NCBI GenBank assembly: GCA_029948255.1
Contig: JALIZF010001675.1
Location: 177,001 to 241,000 of the forward strand
Length of the DNA: 64,000 bases
Direction of reading: 5' to 3'
DNA from: Telmatactis stephensoni
Lineage: Eukaryota; Cnidaria; Anthozoa; Actiniaria; Isophelliidae
Shown here: in pieces, positions 35,101 to 44,492 of the stretch
Position numbering within the stretch: the first letter of the stretch is position 1
Layout: each line of letters opens with the position of its first letter
Notes under the pieces: generated by a model
What the model was told of the DNA's origin: nothing
The model's database searches: none
The model's input: the letters and a program-made list of their open reading frames with translations, nothing else
Position numbers and translations under genes: made by a program

Positions 35101-36468
35101 TCTCATAGTATGCTATGCTATGCTATGGTATTATGCTATAGTGAACCATTATATATTATGCCCTGTTACCAGAGTAGGTTATGTTTCCCTTAACCCACCC
35201 AAACTCGCCATAACTCACAGAGCTCTGAAAGGGCCAGTTTCCATTAACTCGCTTAAACCCGCCTAAACTCACCATAACCCGCATAGCTCTAGAGGGGCCA
35301 GTTTCCCTTAACCCGCCAAAACCCGCTGAAACCCGCAGCGGGTTAAGGCGAGATCAGATCCCAGAGTAGGCGCTCTACAACTTGCAACGCAACAATGTTG
35401 CCCGACAAGTTGCACGATTTTGCTGCTCGTATTACCGTACCTTAACGGAAGAAAAGACAAACACTGCTAATGAGCAGTATATACATTACTGAGTCTATGT
35501 ATGTTGCTTGTGTGAGAAAAGACAAGCACTGCTAATATAATGAGCCGTAAGAGCTTTTAAAATATTACATCAAAATATGGCGCGAAAATCGAGTTTTTGC
35601 GATATTTTTAGGCGATTTTTTGCTTAATTTTAACCAATCAAAACAAAGGATTTTTATTTGATCGCATGCTTTGGATGCCATGCATGATTGGCGTCTACTT
35701 CTTATGCGGATCATTATTTAAAAATAACCCCGTCCCTACCCAAAATTGGAAGGAGTACCCCCCCCCCCCCCCGGGAAGATAACAAAACATTCTAACTCGC
35801 TACAGTGACTTTACAAAATACACCTATTTCAAAAAAGGTTGTCGTGCGAGAAGTCTCAAGCCTACGCGACAAGACCGAAAAGGACTATGGGTATTAGGTA
35901 AAAAAATCACTCTTTTTCAGGTTTGGTCTTGATATTAGCTTCAGCAAGTGAAATTCTTTAGTGTTTGAGATCAAGGGAAGCTATTTTGAGTTATCCTACG
36001 GCTGATTTATGTGGTTTTATAGCTTTAGTAATTTCTACCCATACTCCCTTTCGGGTGAGTCGCATAAGCTTTTGCCGACAACATTAATTTGAAAAGGCCA
36101 GGAAAACCCCAACTATATACTTATCGATTAAAAGTGCAAGTATTGACTGGGGAGGAATCTAGCTAGTTTATATAACAACATCAGTAGGCCGCAGCAGCAG
36201 TAGTTGATCGTGTCTATTGAATGATGTCTATTAGCTCATGCAGAACACAGTTTTGAAACAAGAACACAAATAAAAACAAAATCTAACCTTTAAAGATTTC
36301 TTTTCTCGTCTGAAGGGAGAAGGCATGCACAGTCTCAAATTTTCTGTCTTCATATCTTTCAAGTTCATGTTCTTTAAGGTTATATTCTTGGTACTTTTGA
36401 TTGAATGCAACGAAGTCTGTATCGTCAATAGGGTTTTCCAAATGGACTTCTTGATCATTTGAGCCCAT
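29108..36468 (-). CDS. CmcI/cephalosporin-hydroxylase-family protein, copy A
   Basis: Three exons in transcript order: 36468-36288 (MGSNDQEVHLENPIDDTD start, phase 1 end), 32213-31909 and 29383-29108 (TAA/TGA-terminated). They give 253 codons with GT-AG introns and matching phases. The core fits the CmcI family (Rossmann, SAM-dependent methyltransferase-like): TMWRGI then DP (65-77), IIEFGANTGGSA (94-105, the glycine-rich SAM loop), YSMDIDL (122-128), ITFLQGD (142-148), VTDDAH (171-175, metal-site-like) and PGDYVLVEDIEP. Family members are mainly bacterial, and several are sugar or antibiotic O-methyltransferases. The animal substrate is unknown. Intron 1 is swollen by a 2.9 kb element. A near-identical copy lies at 40,592-43,733. 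Confidence 0.85.
29565..29705 (-). mobile_element. Possible tRNA-derived SINE head
   Basis: On the minus strand, GGTTCGAGGTCCCGAGTTCAATCC near 29,640-29,610 looks like a pol III B box preceded by TAGCGGTAGTCAGG. It sits in intron 2 of copy A. Copy B lacks this B-box part at the equivalent place (about 40,960). Confidence 0.45.
29995..30430 (-). pseudogene. Coiled-coil ORF remnant, probable repeat-family gene
   Basis: Reading open from about 30,230 to 29,995 encodes a Gly/Ser/Arg-rich lead, then LYDKWKNGKPYSFK, and a heptad-like segment (SLREENGQLRAHKRVLEE). A second frame at 30,430-30,218 encodes MKKEGMSYESALEAMVKELL. The two look like pieces of one decayed coding unit. No start or splice structure links them. 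Function unknown. Confidence 0.35.
31166..31656. mobile_element. Foldback element of about 490 bp with a central ORF
   Basis: Arms of about 165 bp: AATACAGCGGTTTGCAGCGG to CGTACTTTTGAAGTATTTCTC, inverted at 31,490-31,656. The centre (31,335-31,490) is unique and open on the plus strand (see next entry). It sits in intron 2 of copy A and is absent from copy B. Confidence 0.85.
31383..31559 (+). CDS. 58-codon ORF with HTH-like segment in the foldback
   Basis: ATG at 31383, TAG at 31557-31559. The residues GRTYCPGKALSQDIRTNIID resemble the first helices of paired-type helix-turn-helix regions in transposases. The last 15 codons run into the right arm. It could be a captured transposase exon or chance. 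No splice partner was identified. Confidence 0.25.
   Translation: MWKVSKSGRTYCPGKALSQDIRTNIIDKILKSGGSVKIKTGEILQKHVRNVRNVVSAP
31725..31770 (+). repeat. (TTTG)n microsatellite
   Basis: TTTGCTTGCTTGTTTGTTTG run followed by a T-rich stretch up to 31,800. It lies just after exon 2 of copy A in transcript order. Confidence 0.85.
31909..32213 (-). CDS. Copy A exon 2, SAM-loop exon
   Basis: A 305-bp exon. The acceptor TTAATTAAG and donor GTATTT bound residues 61-162, with the glycine-rich loop GANTGGSA and the acidic MDIDL strand. It is exactly as long as exon 2 of copy B. Confidence 0.88.
32520..32650 (+). repeat. Telomere-like AACCCGCCTTAACCCGC runs
   Basis: Repeats of TAACCCGC, AACCCGCCC and TAACTCACC, with their like at 35,185-35,345. 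They resemble a degenerate G/C-strand telomere motif but are subterminal parts of the 2.9 kb element. Confidence 0.6.
32815..33165. repeat. Two adjacent hairpins
   Basis: The first (about 32,815-33,005) pairs AGTAATTTAGTCAATGAAAT with ATTTCATTGATTAAATTACT. The second (about 33,005-33,165) pairs GAGTGGTTTTCATTTGACCA with TGGTCAAATGAAAATCACTC. Both lie inside the 2.9 kb element. Confidence 0.7.
33587..33811 (-). CDS. Short ORF with signal-peptide-like start, unassigned
   Basis: The internal ATG in AAAATGGCGGCAAAG begins MAAKKVNLSLSILQWFALVC, a basic then hydrophobic start typical of signal peptides. A strong donor (CTG then GTAAGC) follows at about 33,650, after 38 codons. Its phase (0) does not fit exon 2 of copy A (phase 1). 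It may be an alternative first exon with one more exon, a transposon gene piece, or noise. Part of it is a 9-bp tandem repeat. Confidence 0.25.
   Translation of the reverse strand: MPVNCWGDWVEQHFKMAAKKVNLSLSILQWFALVCIGLLPCIKQEKTTINNILVSKPLMYCSCCILDLIEEMLQ
34130..35150 (+). repeat. Tandem array of about 58 bp, TAGTATACTRTACTATGCTATAG
   Basis: About a dozen units of CCCATCTCATAGTATACT..CTATGCTATAGCATTACACCATAGTGTA. Each unit is itself rich in small palindromes (TATAGTATA, ACTATAGT). It is inside the 2.9 kb element. Confidence 0.85.
36288..36468 (-). CDS. Copy A exon 1
   Basis: 60 codons plus one base. It starts at the ATG at 36468-36466 and ends before GTTAGATT. It is acidic and hydrophilic, with no signal peptide, which suggests a cytosolic protein. 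Copy B has the same exon minus two codons (VH after FET). Confidence 0.82.
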
Positions 36469-36629
36469 CGCTACTGAATAATATCTGTGAAATATACTTT
36501 CAAGATTATCTTTTTTTGTATATCAAACCACCTGAGGTTGGAAATATCGGTGCACAGATGAACGTGGAATTCTGTTCCTTCTGCTCGTACCTGACACGTA
36601 ATCAGTCTCAAAAGTGTATAGAAAGGTTA

Positions 36630-36821
36630 GGCCTGCTTCACACTAGCGACATAGCGGCGAGGTCACGCAAATGCAAAACACAACTTATATCAATGTTTTA
36701 TGTCACCAGTGTAAACATCACAAAATCACAACATAATAGGAACATAAAAACATGGACATAACGACTTAATGTCGTTATGTCAACGTTCTTATGTCGTTAT
36801 GTCGCTAGTGTGACCCAGGCC
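36630..36821. mobile_element. MITE, GGCCTGCTTCACACTAGCGAC ends, TTA duplication
   Basis: The inverted ends GGCCTGCTTCACACTAGCGA and GTCGCTAGTGTGACCCAGGCC are flanked by TTA (36627-36629 and 36822-36824). The same insertion is present upstream of copy B (43,941-44,140), so it predates the gene duplication. Confidence 0.88.
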
Positions 36822-36859
36822 TTAGTCATTAGACACTTATCGTGGTAGCGTGACATTAT

Positions 36860-37700
36860 CCGTCTTTGATCTACCGGAAAAACGAATTCAGTATCGAATC
36901 CCATAGCTCGCACGAAACTCGCGCGCTGATTGGCTATATATCAAGTCCATCGAGGAGGGAGAAATTCAGCGTGGAATTGCCCACTTACACAGGCAGCCCA
37001 CGACTGTTTTGATTCCTTTTCCTTCTCATAATCGGTGTTTGAAAAATAAGCAAGAATAGAAAACTATTATCATATCTGAATAGCAAGCTTTTGATAGTTA
37101 GGGGAACAGAATGTTCGACTTTACTTAACTTACTTTTCTTGCAGTGTCAATGAAATGCTCCATGCAGGCCATTTTTCCCGACGAGCAAGTGTTGTTTTGC
37201 CATTCATGAGATCGACATTCCTCCAAGACAATGTTTACATGGTTTTCAGTTCCAATTGCAGCCAAATAAAGTAAATTTTGCAGTAGTTTGACAATAATTT
37301 TGTTCCTCAAATACTCAACGCGAGGTTGAAGCAAAGTAAGTTTGCCGCAAGTGAGACGATTTTCACTACAGCTTCATTCTCATTCGCTGGCTATTTTTGT
37401 ATACTCGCTCTTGAATGGCTTGCCCTGCGCTTTGAAAAAATGGACAAAACTGGCTTTATTTATTTTTTCATGTCCGCTATGGGATTCAAGGAAAATTCAT
37501 TTCCCGACTCGGGAATTCCACGTTGAATTTCACTCGAAAAAACGATATCGTTTTTCTCGTGAAATTCAACGTGGAATTCCCTCGTCATCCAATAAGAAAT
37601 TTTCCTATAAAATTGATCACATCGATATTAGTATAATTGCAGAGTTTCGCAAAGATTGCCCTTAACTGACGAAGTTATGAATCTTTTAAGCTAGATATGT
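36860..37700. other. Intergenic sequence between gene copies
   Basis: No gene recognised. It contains an inverted GAATTCCACGTTGAATTTCA / TGAAATTCAACGTGGAATTC pair (37,508-37,579) and a segment TGATCACATCGATATTAGTA (37,614), which recurs at 44,221 and, diverged, in the foldback at 41,047. Confidence 0.4.
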
Positions 37701-37739
37701 TTTGTCGAATTTTTATGTTTAGCACGATAACGAGGCTCG

Positions 37740-38010
37740 CCGGTCATGTGACCACAGGCTTCCCATGCTCTGTGTGAGTACGGGGATAATATGAGTTGGA
37801 ATCGTTGGGCTTCCTGTGGTTACGATCTCAGCGGTCTTGCATGTGTGTTCAAATTTTCTCTTGTGAATTGTAGATATATTTAATGTTGAAATTTCAAAAA
37901 TGGCAAATAAATATAGTTTGATAGTTATTGAACACATCTAGCGTGGTCATTTTCCATTTTGGGTTCCCTTCTTTCTTCACTAACAGCAGCGTCAAAAAAT
38001 CACTAAAACG
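37740..38010 (+). repeat. Dispersed repeat with TTGGGCTTCCTGTGGTTACGAT
   Basis: About 250 bases match, on the opposite strand, the right part of the element at 44,493-45,771. Matches include CTCTGTGTGAGTACGGGGAT, TTGGGCTTCCTGTGG, ACGATCTCAGCGG and AGTTATTGAACACATCTAGC. Confidence 0.7.
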
Positions 38011-38439
38011 GACTGGGTTGACATGGTTGACATGGGATGTGAAAGCCAACCCCACCTCCTCGTGGTGTATCTTGGACAACGCTCCTGGCTACTGACAAAG
38101 GCGGCTAAAGGGGCTCTGGTGAAGGCAGGATAGGCCAAGCAAGCCCCTGCTAGATGTTAGCCTGCGTAGCGGCGCGAGGGGGGAGCGGGAGGTGAGGGGG
38201 AGGGGGAAGGAGGGGATTGGAAGGAAAACCATCAGAGGTCTCGGGACCACAAAACATACTGTTTCCCTCCGTTCCACTAAATAAGTGTTAAATATGCATG
38301 CAATGCCAGGCGTCAGATGACACAGCAGACTGGTACATAGTTCAGATACTTGATAACGTCTTACTGGTCAAAGCGTGAAGGCAGTAAATTTGATAACAAA
38401 GTTTGATATCAGTCTTACTTGTAATTTATGATGTCAAAC

Positions 38440-39615
38440 AGTAATCAGAGTGCTGATGTCTCTATTTTCTGTGCAAGAGGACGTGGTGGCTAATCAAGAA
38501 GAGAGCCATTCCACATTGACAAGGAAAAATTTAACGCTCCCATCATCTATTAACTATGTTCCCATTAACGAGGCTCAAAGATTTTCCAGAGTTCAAAAAG
38601 TGCGTCATCACAGCGCTTCTCAAAGAAACAACCAACAATGCATGCTTGAAATATATAGACGAGAACAATGAGCATTGGGCAAAAGATCATGGTAAAGCAG
38701 TGCGTCAGAACTGTCCACCAAAACAACACCATAACATGTATCAAAAAGACCTGCCACGTTGGCGATACAATACAGTTTGGATCAGAAGTTATTACAGATA
38801 CGAATTCAGAGGAAGAAGAAAATTCAGGAAGATCGACCTTCAAACATCAGAGACAACCAGTGGTTCAGATCTCCTGAGTGATGTTGTAATTCAATTTCGT
38901 TGCAAAAAGATTTCGCACAAGATCGGGAAGGGTGTTACTAAAAAGAAGTAAATGGAAGTAATGGAAAAACGAGTTCAAGAGCTCAAGTACCCACCCTATG
39001 GCAAAACACCAAACACAACAATAGATGGACGTCTGAGACCCATTGATGATTTCCAACCAAGAGCGCAGATCAAGAAGCATTTGGAAGGAAAAATTGACAC
39101 TGGCAGATAGTGAAACAGTATCATCATTTTCTAAGGTATTTGCTGTACAAGACGAACTTGTGCGGAACTATCTGGAACATGTAGAGTATCTTAAAATAAA
39201 GAAATTGAAACGAATGGCATGGATGAAAGGAAAAGAAAAAGCCGAATCTCCAATGACATACGAAGACTATGATTGGCAAGACATGTTTAAGAACGGGGAC
39301 ATTGAAGAAGAAATCAGAAAATGAAAAAGATGAAAAGCTCCATTCAAGTAATTTCTGCTTGGCTGGGGAAGTGAAAGTGGAAGATGAAACAGACGAATAT
39401 GAGGTGAATTGGAAGATGATGGACAAAAGAGCGAGATCAGCGGTACTGAAGACAATGATAAGAACTCTGTTGTGCTGCAAGAAATTGGTTACTCCACTGA
39501 TGAAGAACCTGATGATACAGATGCCAAAAACAGAAGGGAATTAAGACAGAACATCTTTAACACGAGCTGGGAGACCTGTGACAACCTACCGATCAAGGCA
39601 TTTTTGGAGACTTAA
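38440..39615 (+). pseudogene. Decayed coding unit of a repeat gene family
   Basis: Overlapping plus-strand frames are each coding-like but broken by frameshifts and stops: an early segment (38,556-38,951), a piece starting at 38,952 (MEVMEKRVQELKYPPYGK), a helical segment VQDELVRNYLEHVEYLK..YEDYDWQDMF (39,043-39,324), and an acidic tail (39,269-39,615). The layout of a YLEHxxYL helix, a DYDW motif and an acidic C-terminus is like repetitive, probably transposon-linked ORFs seen in cnidarian genomes (from memory, unverified). It is likely a dead copy. Confidence 0.45.
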
Positions 39616-40591
39616 TCTGACTGAGTTGTAGTGCACATGCAGGAATTATATGTCACAAGATACCATACTGTTTGTCTGCTTCTCCCTGGTTCAGAACTTT
39701 GACAAATTGAATATAATTTTTCAGTATTCTATTTTATTACTACGCCTTTAGTTTAGTTTACATTCCATACATTCTCTGTAAAATTTAGACTTTCCAAAAC
39801 CTCATTGCTCAAAAACTATTTCATGTATCAAGTTCATTTTTTCAAGGTATATATTAAGCTAATTTTACAGTGCACTTTTGAAATGCAGTGTCGATTTGTC
39901 ATTAGCTTAGTTAAATAGACAGGCCAAATTTCAATATTGTAAACAAAGATCTGCCTATTGTTATGGGGGAGGGGGGGTCATCTTATTCTATACTTGAAAA
40001 ATAAGGGTGGGCCATGCAAATTCTGCAAAAATATGAGGGTGGGCCACGTAACGTGAAAACTAGTCTTCCTAAAATGATGTCCCCCCCCCCCCCCCCCCCC
40101 CGTACTTTATGACCAGTCCCTAAGAGTAATTCTTTCAAAAGGCTTTGTGGATTGAAGTGAGCTTAAAAATGACCTTTCTGACAGCTTGGTATATTGATAG
40201 AAAACTGGTATACGGGTGTCACAATGCTTATGGACGTAATTAACTCAGTAACTGAAGAAAACCAAACTGACATTTTATTTTAATTTGTTTATTTATTATT
40301 ACAGTTACTGAACAAATTAAAAATGATTAAATATGTTTGATAAATCCATTCCAGTTACACGATCCATTGTACCTACAACGTAAAAGTACTTTAATAGTAT
40401 ATATCGAAAATGGAAAGAGGCCGGGCAGGTTATAGATTTCCTGAGCTTGGTCCTCGGTCCCATTCAATAAGTATTCCAGTAGTAACATGGGGTAAGTGGG
40501 TGGTGGTGGTGGGTGGAGCATGGGAGATGGTGGTGGTATTATTAGTAGTAGTGGGCCGGTATGGTAGAGAATTCATTGGGCTTTTTTAAGA

Positions 40592-43500
40592 CTAAACGGG
40601 TCTCAACACATATACATACCCATAGAAATCACAGTACCGTTTGTCTACACGGTATTTCTCTGGATGCTTCTTTATAAACGCTGACAGATGTTGCTCTTTA
40701 ATCTTGGCAAAGTTGTCCGCTGGATATTCCGTAGAATAATTTGTGAGAGGCTCAATATCTTCAACGAGAATATAGTCACCGGGCATCAAAAACTGGTCAA
40801 GATAGTCCAGAACCCCAAACGTATTAACGTGAGCGTCATCAGTAACGAACCAGGGATGAGGTAACATCTGAAATAAAAGTAATGATGGAATTAATGACAT
40901 GGTACAGACCAATGCGTGAACTTAATGAACCCAGCTGTCAAGTGAGCCCAGTTTACATTTGACTACCGCTACGATCGAAAAAGCAATCAGCAATCATAAA
41001 TGAATTGAACCACACTCTAGTGATCGTAGCGATGGGAATGTAGCCCAATAGAGCCTTTCTGCCTAGCTTGCTGACATAGATATATTTTGATTTATCGGAA
41101 AAAGAAGTTTACTATAAAATTGGTCACAATGATTATAGTAAAATTGCAAAGTTTCATAAAGATTGGCCTCCAACTGACGAAGAAATGAATTTTTGAAAGT
41201 AAGCATTTTTACAAAGAAATGTACTGTGGACGTGCATCGCATGCACGCCCAGCCTCGTTATCAGGCTAGACACATACATTTCTTTGCAAAAATTTTCACC
41301 AAATGCTTACATTTAAAAATTCATATCTTCGTCAGTTTAAGGGCAATCTTTACGAAACTTTGCAACTTTACTATTTTCAATGTGACAAATTTGATAGTAA
41401 ACTCCTTTTCCCGATAAATCAAATATTCTATTATGTCACGCTAGCGTGATAAGGGTCTATTAGATTGTTGGCACGACAAAAAATCATATGATAGTCTCAA
41501 TTTCTGCGTCGGCAGTCCCTTCCCCTCCCCGACACAGCAGTTACGTGTATACAGAGGCTACCTCAGGGCAATACCTTTAAGAACTGGGGAGTAAATGTTT
41601 CCTCAACTTTGCTACTGTCTCCCTGCAAGAATGTGATGTCGCCTCTTTTCTGTTTTGCTATTGGACTCAGCAATCCAAGATCTATATCCATGGAGTAGAT
41701 GTGGGTTTTAAAGCCATAAGTCTTCATGGTATCAGCGAAATAGAGCGCAGAACCTCCTGTATTAGCACCAAACTCTATGATGGTTTGTGGTTTAACGTCC
41801 CACAGCAGATGCTGGAGAATGACTATTGTACAGGGATCTTTTATGAGGTTGATCCCCCTCCACATTGTTGTATATTTTCCTTAATTAAAGACAACAACAA
41901 GTTGAAAAATGACTGTAAAAACACGGGCGATGAACACTGACACCACTGACTCTACGCATGTTGCGTAATGAGCAGTACATTACTGAGTCTGTGTATGTTG
42001 CTTGTGTGAGAAAAGACAAGCATGCGCACTGCTAATAAAACTAGACGCATAGCTGCATGCACCCAGGCACTCGTTAGAAGGAAGCACTATGTACTGGAAA
42101 GAAGTACGAATTAAGTTTAAGAAACACTAGCGTAGTGAAAATATTGATTTATTACTATTTATTACTATTTATTACAATTTAACGTAATATTTATTGAAAT
42201 ATATTGATTGGCATTTTGGATCATTAATATTTACCCAATTGATGTTATATGGTATATCACATGAATATAACCTTTATTGCGTTATAGAAATCTTAGGCGG
42301 TTTTTTTTATGAGTGCATGTGCACTCATTTATGGAAACCCTTTCCAGCCTCCTTATTTTGAGAGGCCAAAGTGACTAGATGTGTCGGCAAAAGCTCACAA
42401 AAACATAACAAGATCTCACAAGTTCGATCAAAATTTGAATGAGAAGCTACGTCAAAAATACAGAAAAATACAGTAAATCTACCTTGAGTTCAAAGGATTC
42501 CTCCATTCCAGTTATAAACATACTTAAACATACATACTAAATTCTTCCACATGACAAGCAAGCGCTTGCAAAGACAAATATTGGATCGATATCATTAGCT
42601 TGTCATGTGGAAGAATTTAGTTCATTGGTTAAATATTCAAGTATGTTTATAAGTGGAATGGAGGAATCCAGTTAATTTGATAGGAAAACCATCGAAAATT
42701 GAAGACAAAAAAATCTTCAAAAGCTTGTGCCGTTTTATTTTTCTCTCGATGTTGTCTTTCCATTCTTCTATAAACCTCTAGTTTAAAAAATAGTTTTCTT
42801 TTAGTTTTGAACAAATGACAACAAATGATAACACGGCTCACAACATCCGAGTCTTCAGTTTCAAAACTACTCGGTGATTTGATATAGTTACGTCTTTTTC
42901 GTCGCTTTGAGTGATCGAGTCCAAGTACAAACCTTTGTAATACTATTACCACGAGGTTTAAGTGAATTGTCAGGTATATGTTAGAGTTGAAACTCGCTAG
43001 TGAAAGAACTTAAGGCAGTTGTTGTCGCCTTTGATTTCACGCATGCGCTTTAGAAGAATGTCGATTTGTGACTGAAGGAAAACGAAGCCGAAATGTCAAC
43101 CCAGCTTAAAAATAACAAAAAATTCTAATCGATTAAAAGCAAGTGCAAGTGCCTGTGGGGAGGAATCTAGCCCCGGGGTCAAAACGCTAGGGATGATCGT
43201 CGGAAACCTCCAAAACGTACCCTAAAAAATACCCAAATGCCAAAATTTTCGACCCTAAACAATACGTAACAACTCAAAAATACCCTTAAAAATACCAAAA
43301 AATCAAACAAAAAACTAACAAAGAAGTACGTAAGTAAGTAAAAAAATCGTCTCGTTTATTTTGTACCCCTAAAAAATACCATCTTTTCTGAAAAACCTTG
43401 GATTTTCTCTGACGACGCCTAAAAAATACCAATAACAACTTAGCTTCAAAAGGCCGCTGCAACAGTAGTTGATCGTCAATTCTAATTCTATCGTGTTTCT

Positions 43501-43733
43501 ATTAGCTCATGCAGAACACAGTTTTGAAACAAGAACGCAAATAAAAACAAAATCTAACCTCTAAAGATTTCTTTCCTCGTCTGAAGGGAGAAGGCAGTCT
43601 CAAATTTTCTGTCTTCATATCTTTCAAGTTCATGTTCTTTAAGGTTATATTCTTGGTACTTTTGATTGAATGCAACGAAGTCTGTCTCGTCAATAGGGTT
43701 TTCCAAATGGACTTCTTGATCATTTGAGCCCAT
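40592..43733 (-). CDS. CmcI/cephalosporin-hydroxylase-family protein, copy B
   Basis: Exons 43733-43559, 41879-41575 and 40867-40592 give 251 codons with the same phases and splice sites as copy A. Differences from A include loss of two codons in exon 1, R to G before DITFLQGD, and NYSTEYPAD in place of GCTAHYTSD after DIEPLT. All motif residues (WRGI, GANTGGSA, MDIDL, TDDAH, VEDIEP) are kept, so both copies look functional. The introns are far shorter than in A (707 and 1,679 bp). Upstream flanks of A and B are alike to about 36,860/44,175, and downstream to about 28,250/40,124. Confidence 0.85.
41047..41462. repeat. Foldback element in copy B intron 2
   Basis: AATAGAGCC...TTTGATTTATCGG faces CCGATAAATCAAA...GGTCTATTA, and the arms continue through ACTATAAAATTGGTCACA and CAACTGACGAAG. 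The centre has GTGCATCGCATGCAC. Copy A intron 2 lacks it. A half-copy lies at 44,175-44,490. Confidence 0.75.
42495..42669. repeat. Hairpin of about 175 bp in copy B intron 1
   Basis: GGATTCCTCCATTCCAGTTA pairs with TGGAATGGAGGAATCC, then AAACATACTT and CTAAATTCTTCCACATGACA with their complements. There is no coding content. The interval 42,700-43,500 holds only short artefact ORFs. Confidence 0.8.
43559..43733 (-). CDS. Copy B exon 1
   Basis: 58 codons plus one base, starting at the ATG at 43733-43731 and reading MGSNDQEVHLENPIDETD. It ends FRG before GTTAGATT. A longer apparent ORF in another frame (starting MIKKSIWK) is a shadow of this exon. Confidence 0.8.
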
Positions 43734-43940
43734 CGCTAATAATATCTGTGAGATATACTTTCAAGATTATCCTTTTTGTATATCAAACCGCCGTACCTGA
43801 GACTGGATTTATCGGTGGATAGATGAACTTAAAATTCTGAGCAAATATCTTGGGTTTCTTCTGCTCGTACCTGACACGTAGCCTGCCGAGGTCAGAAGCC
43901 GCGCGCCAGTGATCAGTCTCAAAAGTGTATAGAAAGGTTA

Positions 43941-44140
43941 GGCCCGGCCTGCTTCACACTAACGACGTCATAACGGCGAGATCACGCAAATGCCAAACAC
44001 AACTTATATCAATGTTTTATGTCACCAGTGTAAACATCACAAAATCACAACATAACAGGAACATAAAAACATGGACATAACGACTTAATGTCGTTATGTC
44101 AACGTTCTTATGTCGTTATGTCGCTAGTGTGACCCAGGCC
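43941..44140. mobile_element. Second copy of the GGCCTGCTTCACACTA MITE
   Basis: This is the same insertion as at 36,630, duplicated with the gene. It has six extra bases at the left end (CCCGGC-like) and TTA on both sides (43938-43940, 44141-44143). Confidence 0.85.
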
Positions 44141-44271
44141 TTAGTCATTAGACACTTATCGTGGTAGCGTGACATTATTATAATATTTGATTTATCGGAA
44201 AAACGAATTTAGTACCACATTGATCACATCGATATTAGTATAATTGCAGAGTTTCGCAAAGATTGCCCTTA

Positions 44272-44458
44272 CCACCGTGTGCATAATTATGCGTCCAGCC
44301 ATGCAGACTAAATGGTCTCGATTGGGATTTGGTCCATACTTACCGGGAAAGCAGCAAAGTGTACAGACATTGTATAGAAAACTCCGCCTCTGTCTGGAGT
44401 TTTGGTAGCCTATTGACCAACATTAGTCTGGCGGGACGCGTAGTTTTGCACATGGTGG
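44272..44458. mobile_element. 187-bp MITE with TA duplication
   Basis: CCACCGTGTGCA and TGCACATGGTGG form the ends, flanked by TA (44270-44271 and 44459-44460). Without it, the host reads GATTGCCCTTAAACTAACG, which matches the uninterrupted relative in the foldback at 41,047-41,462. TA targets are typical of Tc1/mariner-type elements. Confidence 0.85.
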
Positions 44459-44492
44459 TAAACTAACGAAGTCTGATGAATTTTTTAAGCTA

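Larger units (their letters stand above)
32495..35371. mobile_element. 2.9-kb TIR element inside copy A intron 1
   Basis: GCCTACTCTGGGATCTGATC at 32495 is repeated in inverse at the right end, finishing at 35371. The next ten bases, TCGCCTTAAC, also match. Inside are TTAACCCGCC/CTAACCCGC runs next to both ends, two hairpins (32,815-33,005 and 33,005-33,165), a small unexplained ORF (33,587-33,811) and a 58-bp tandem array. No transposase was seen. Copy B lacks it. Confidence 0.75.
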
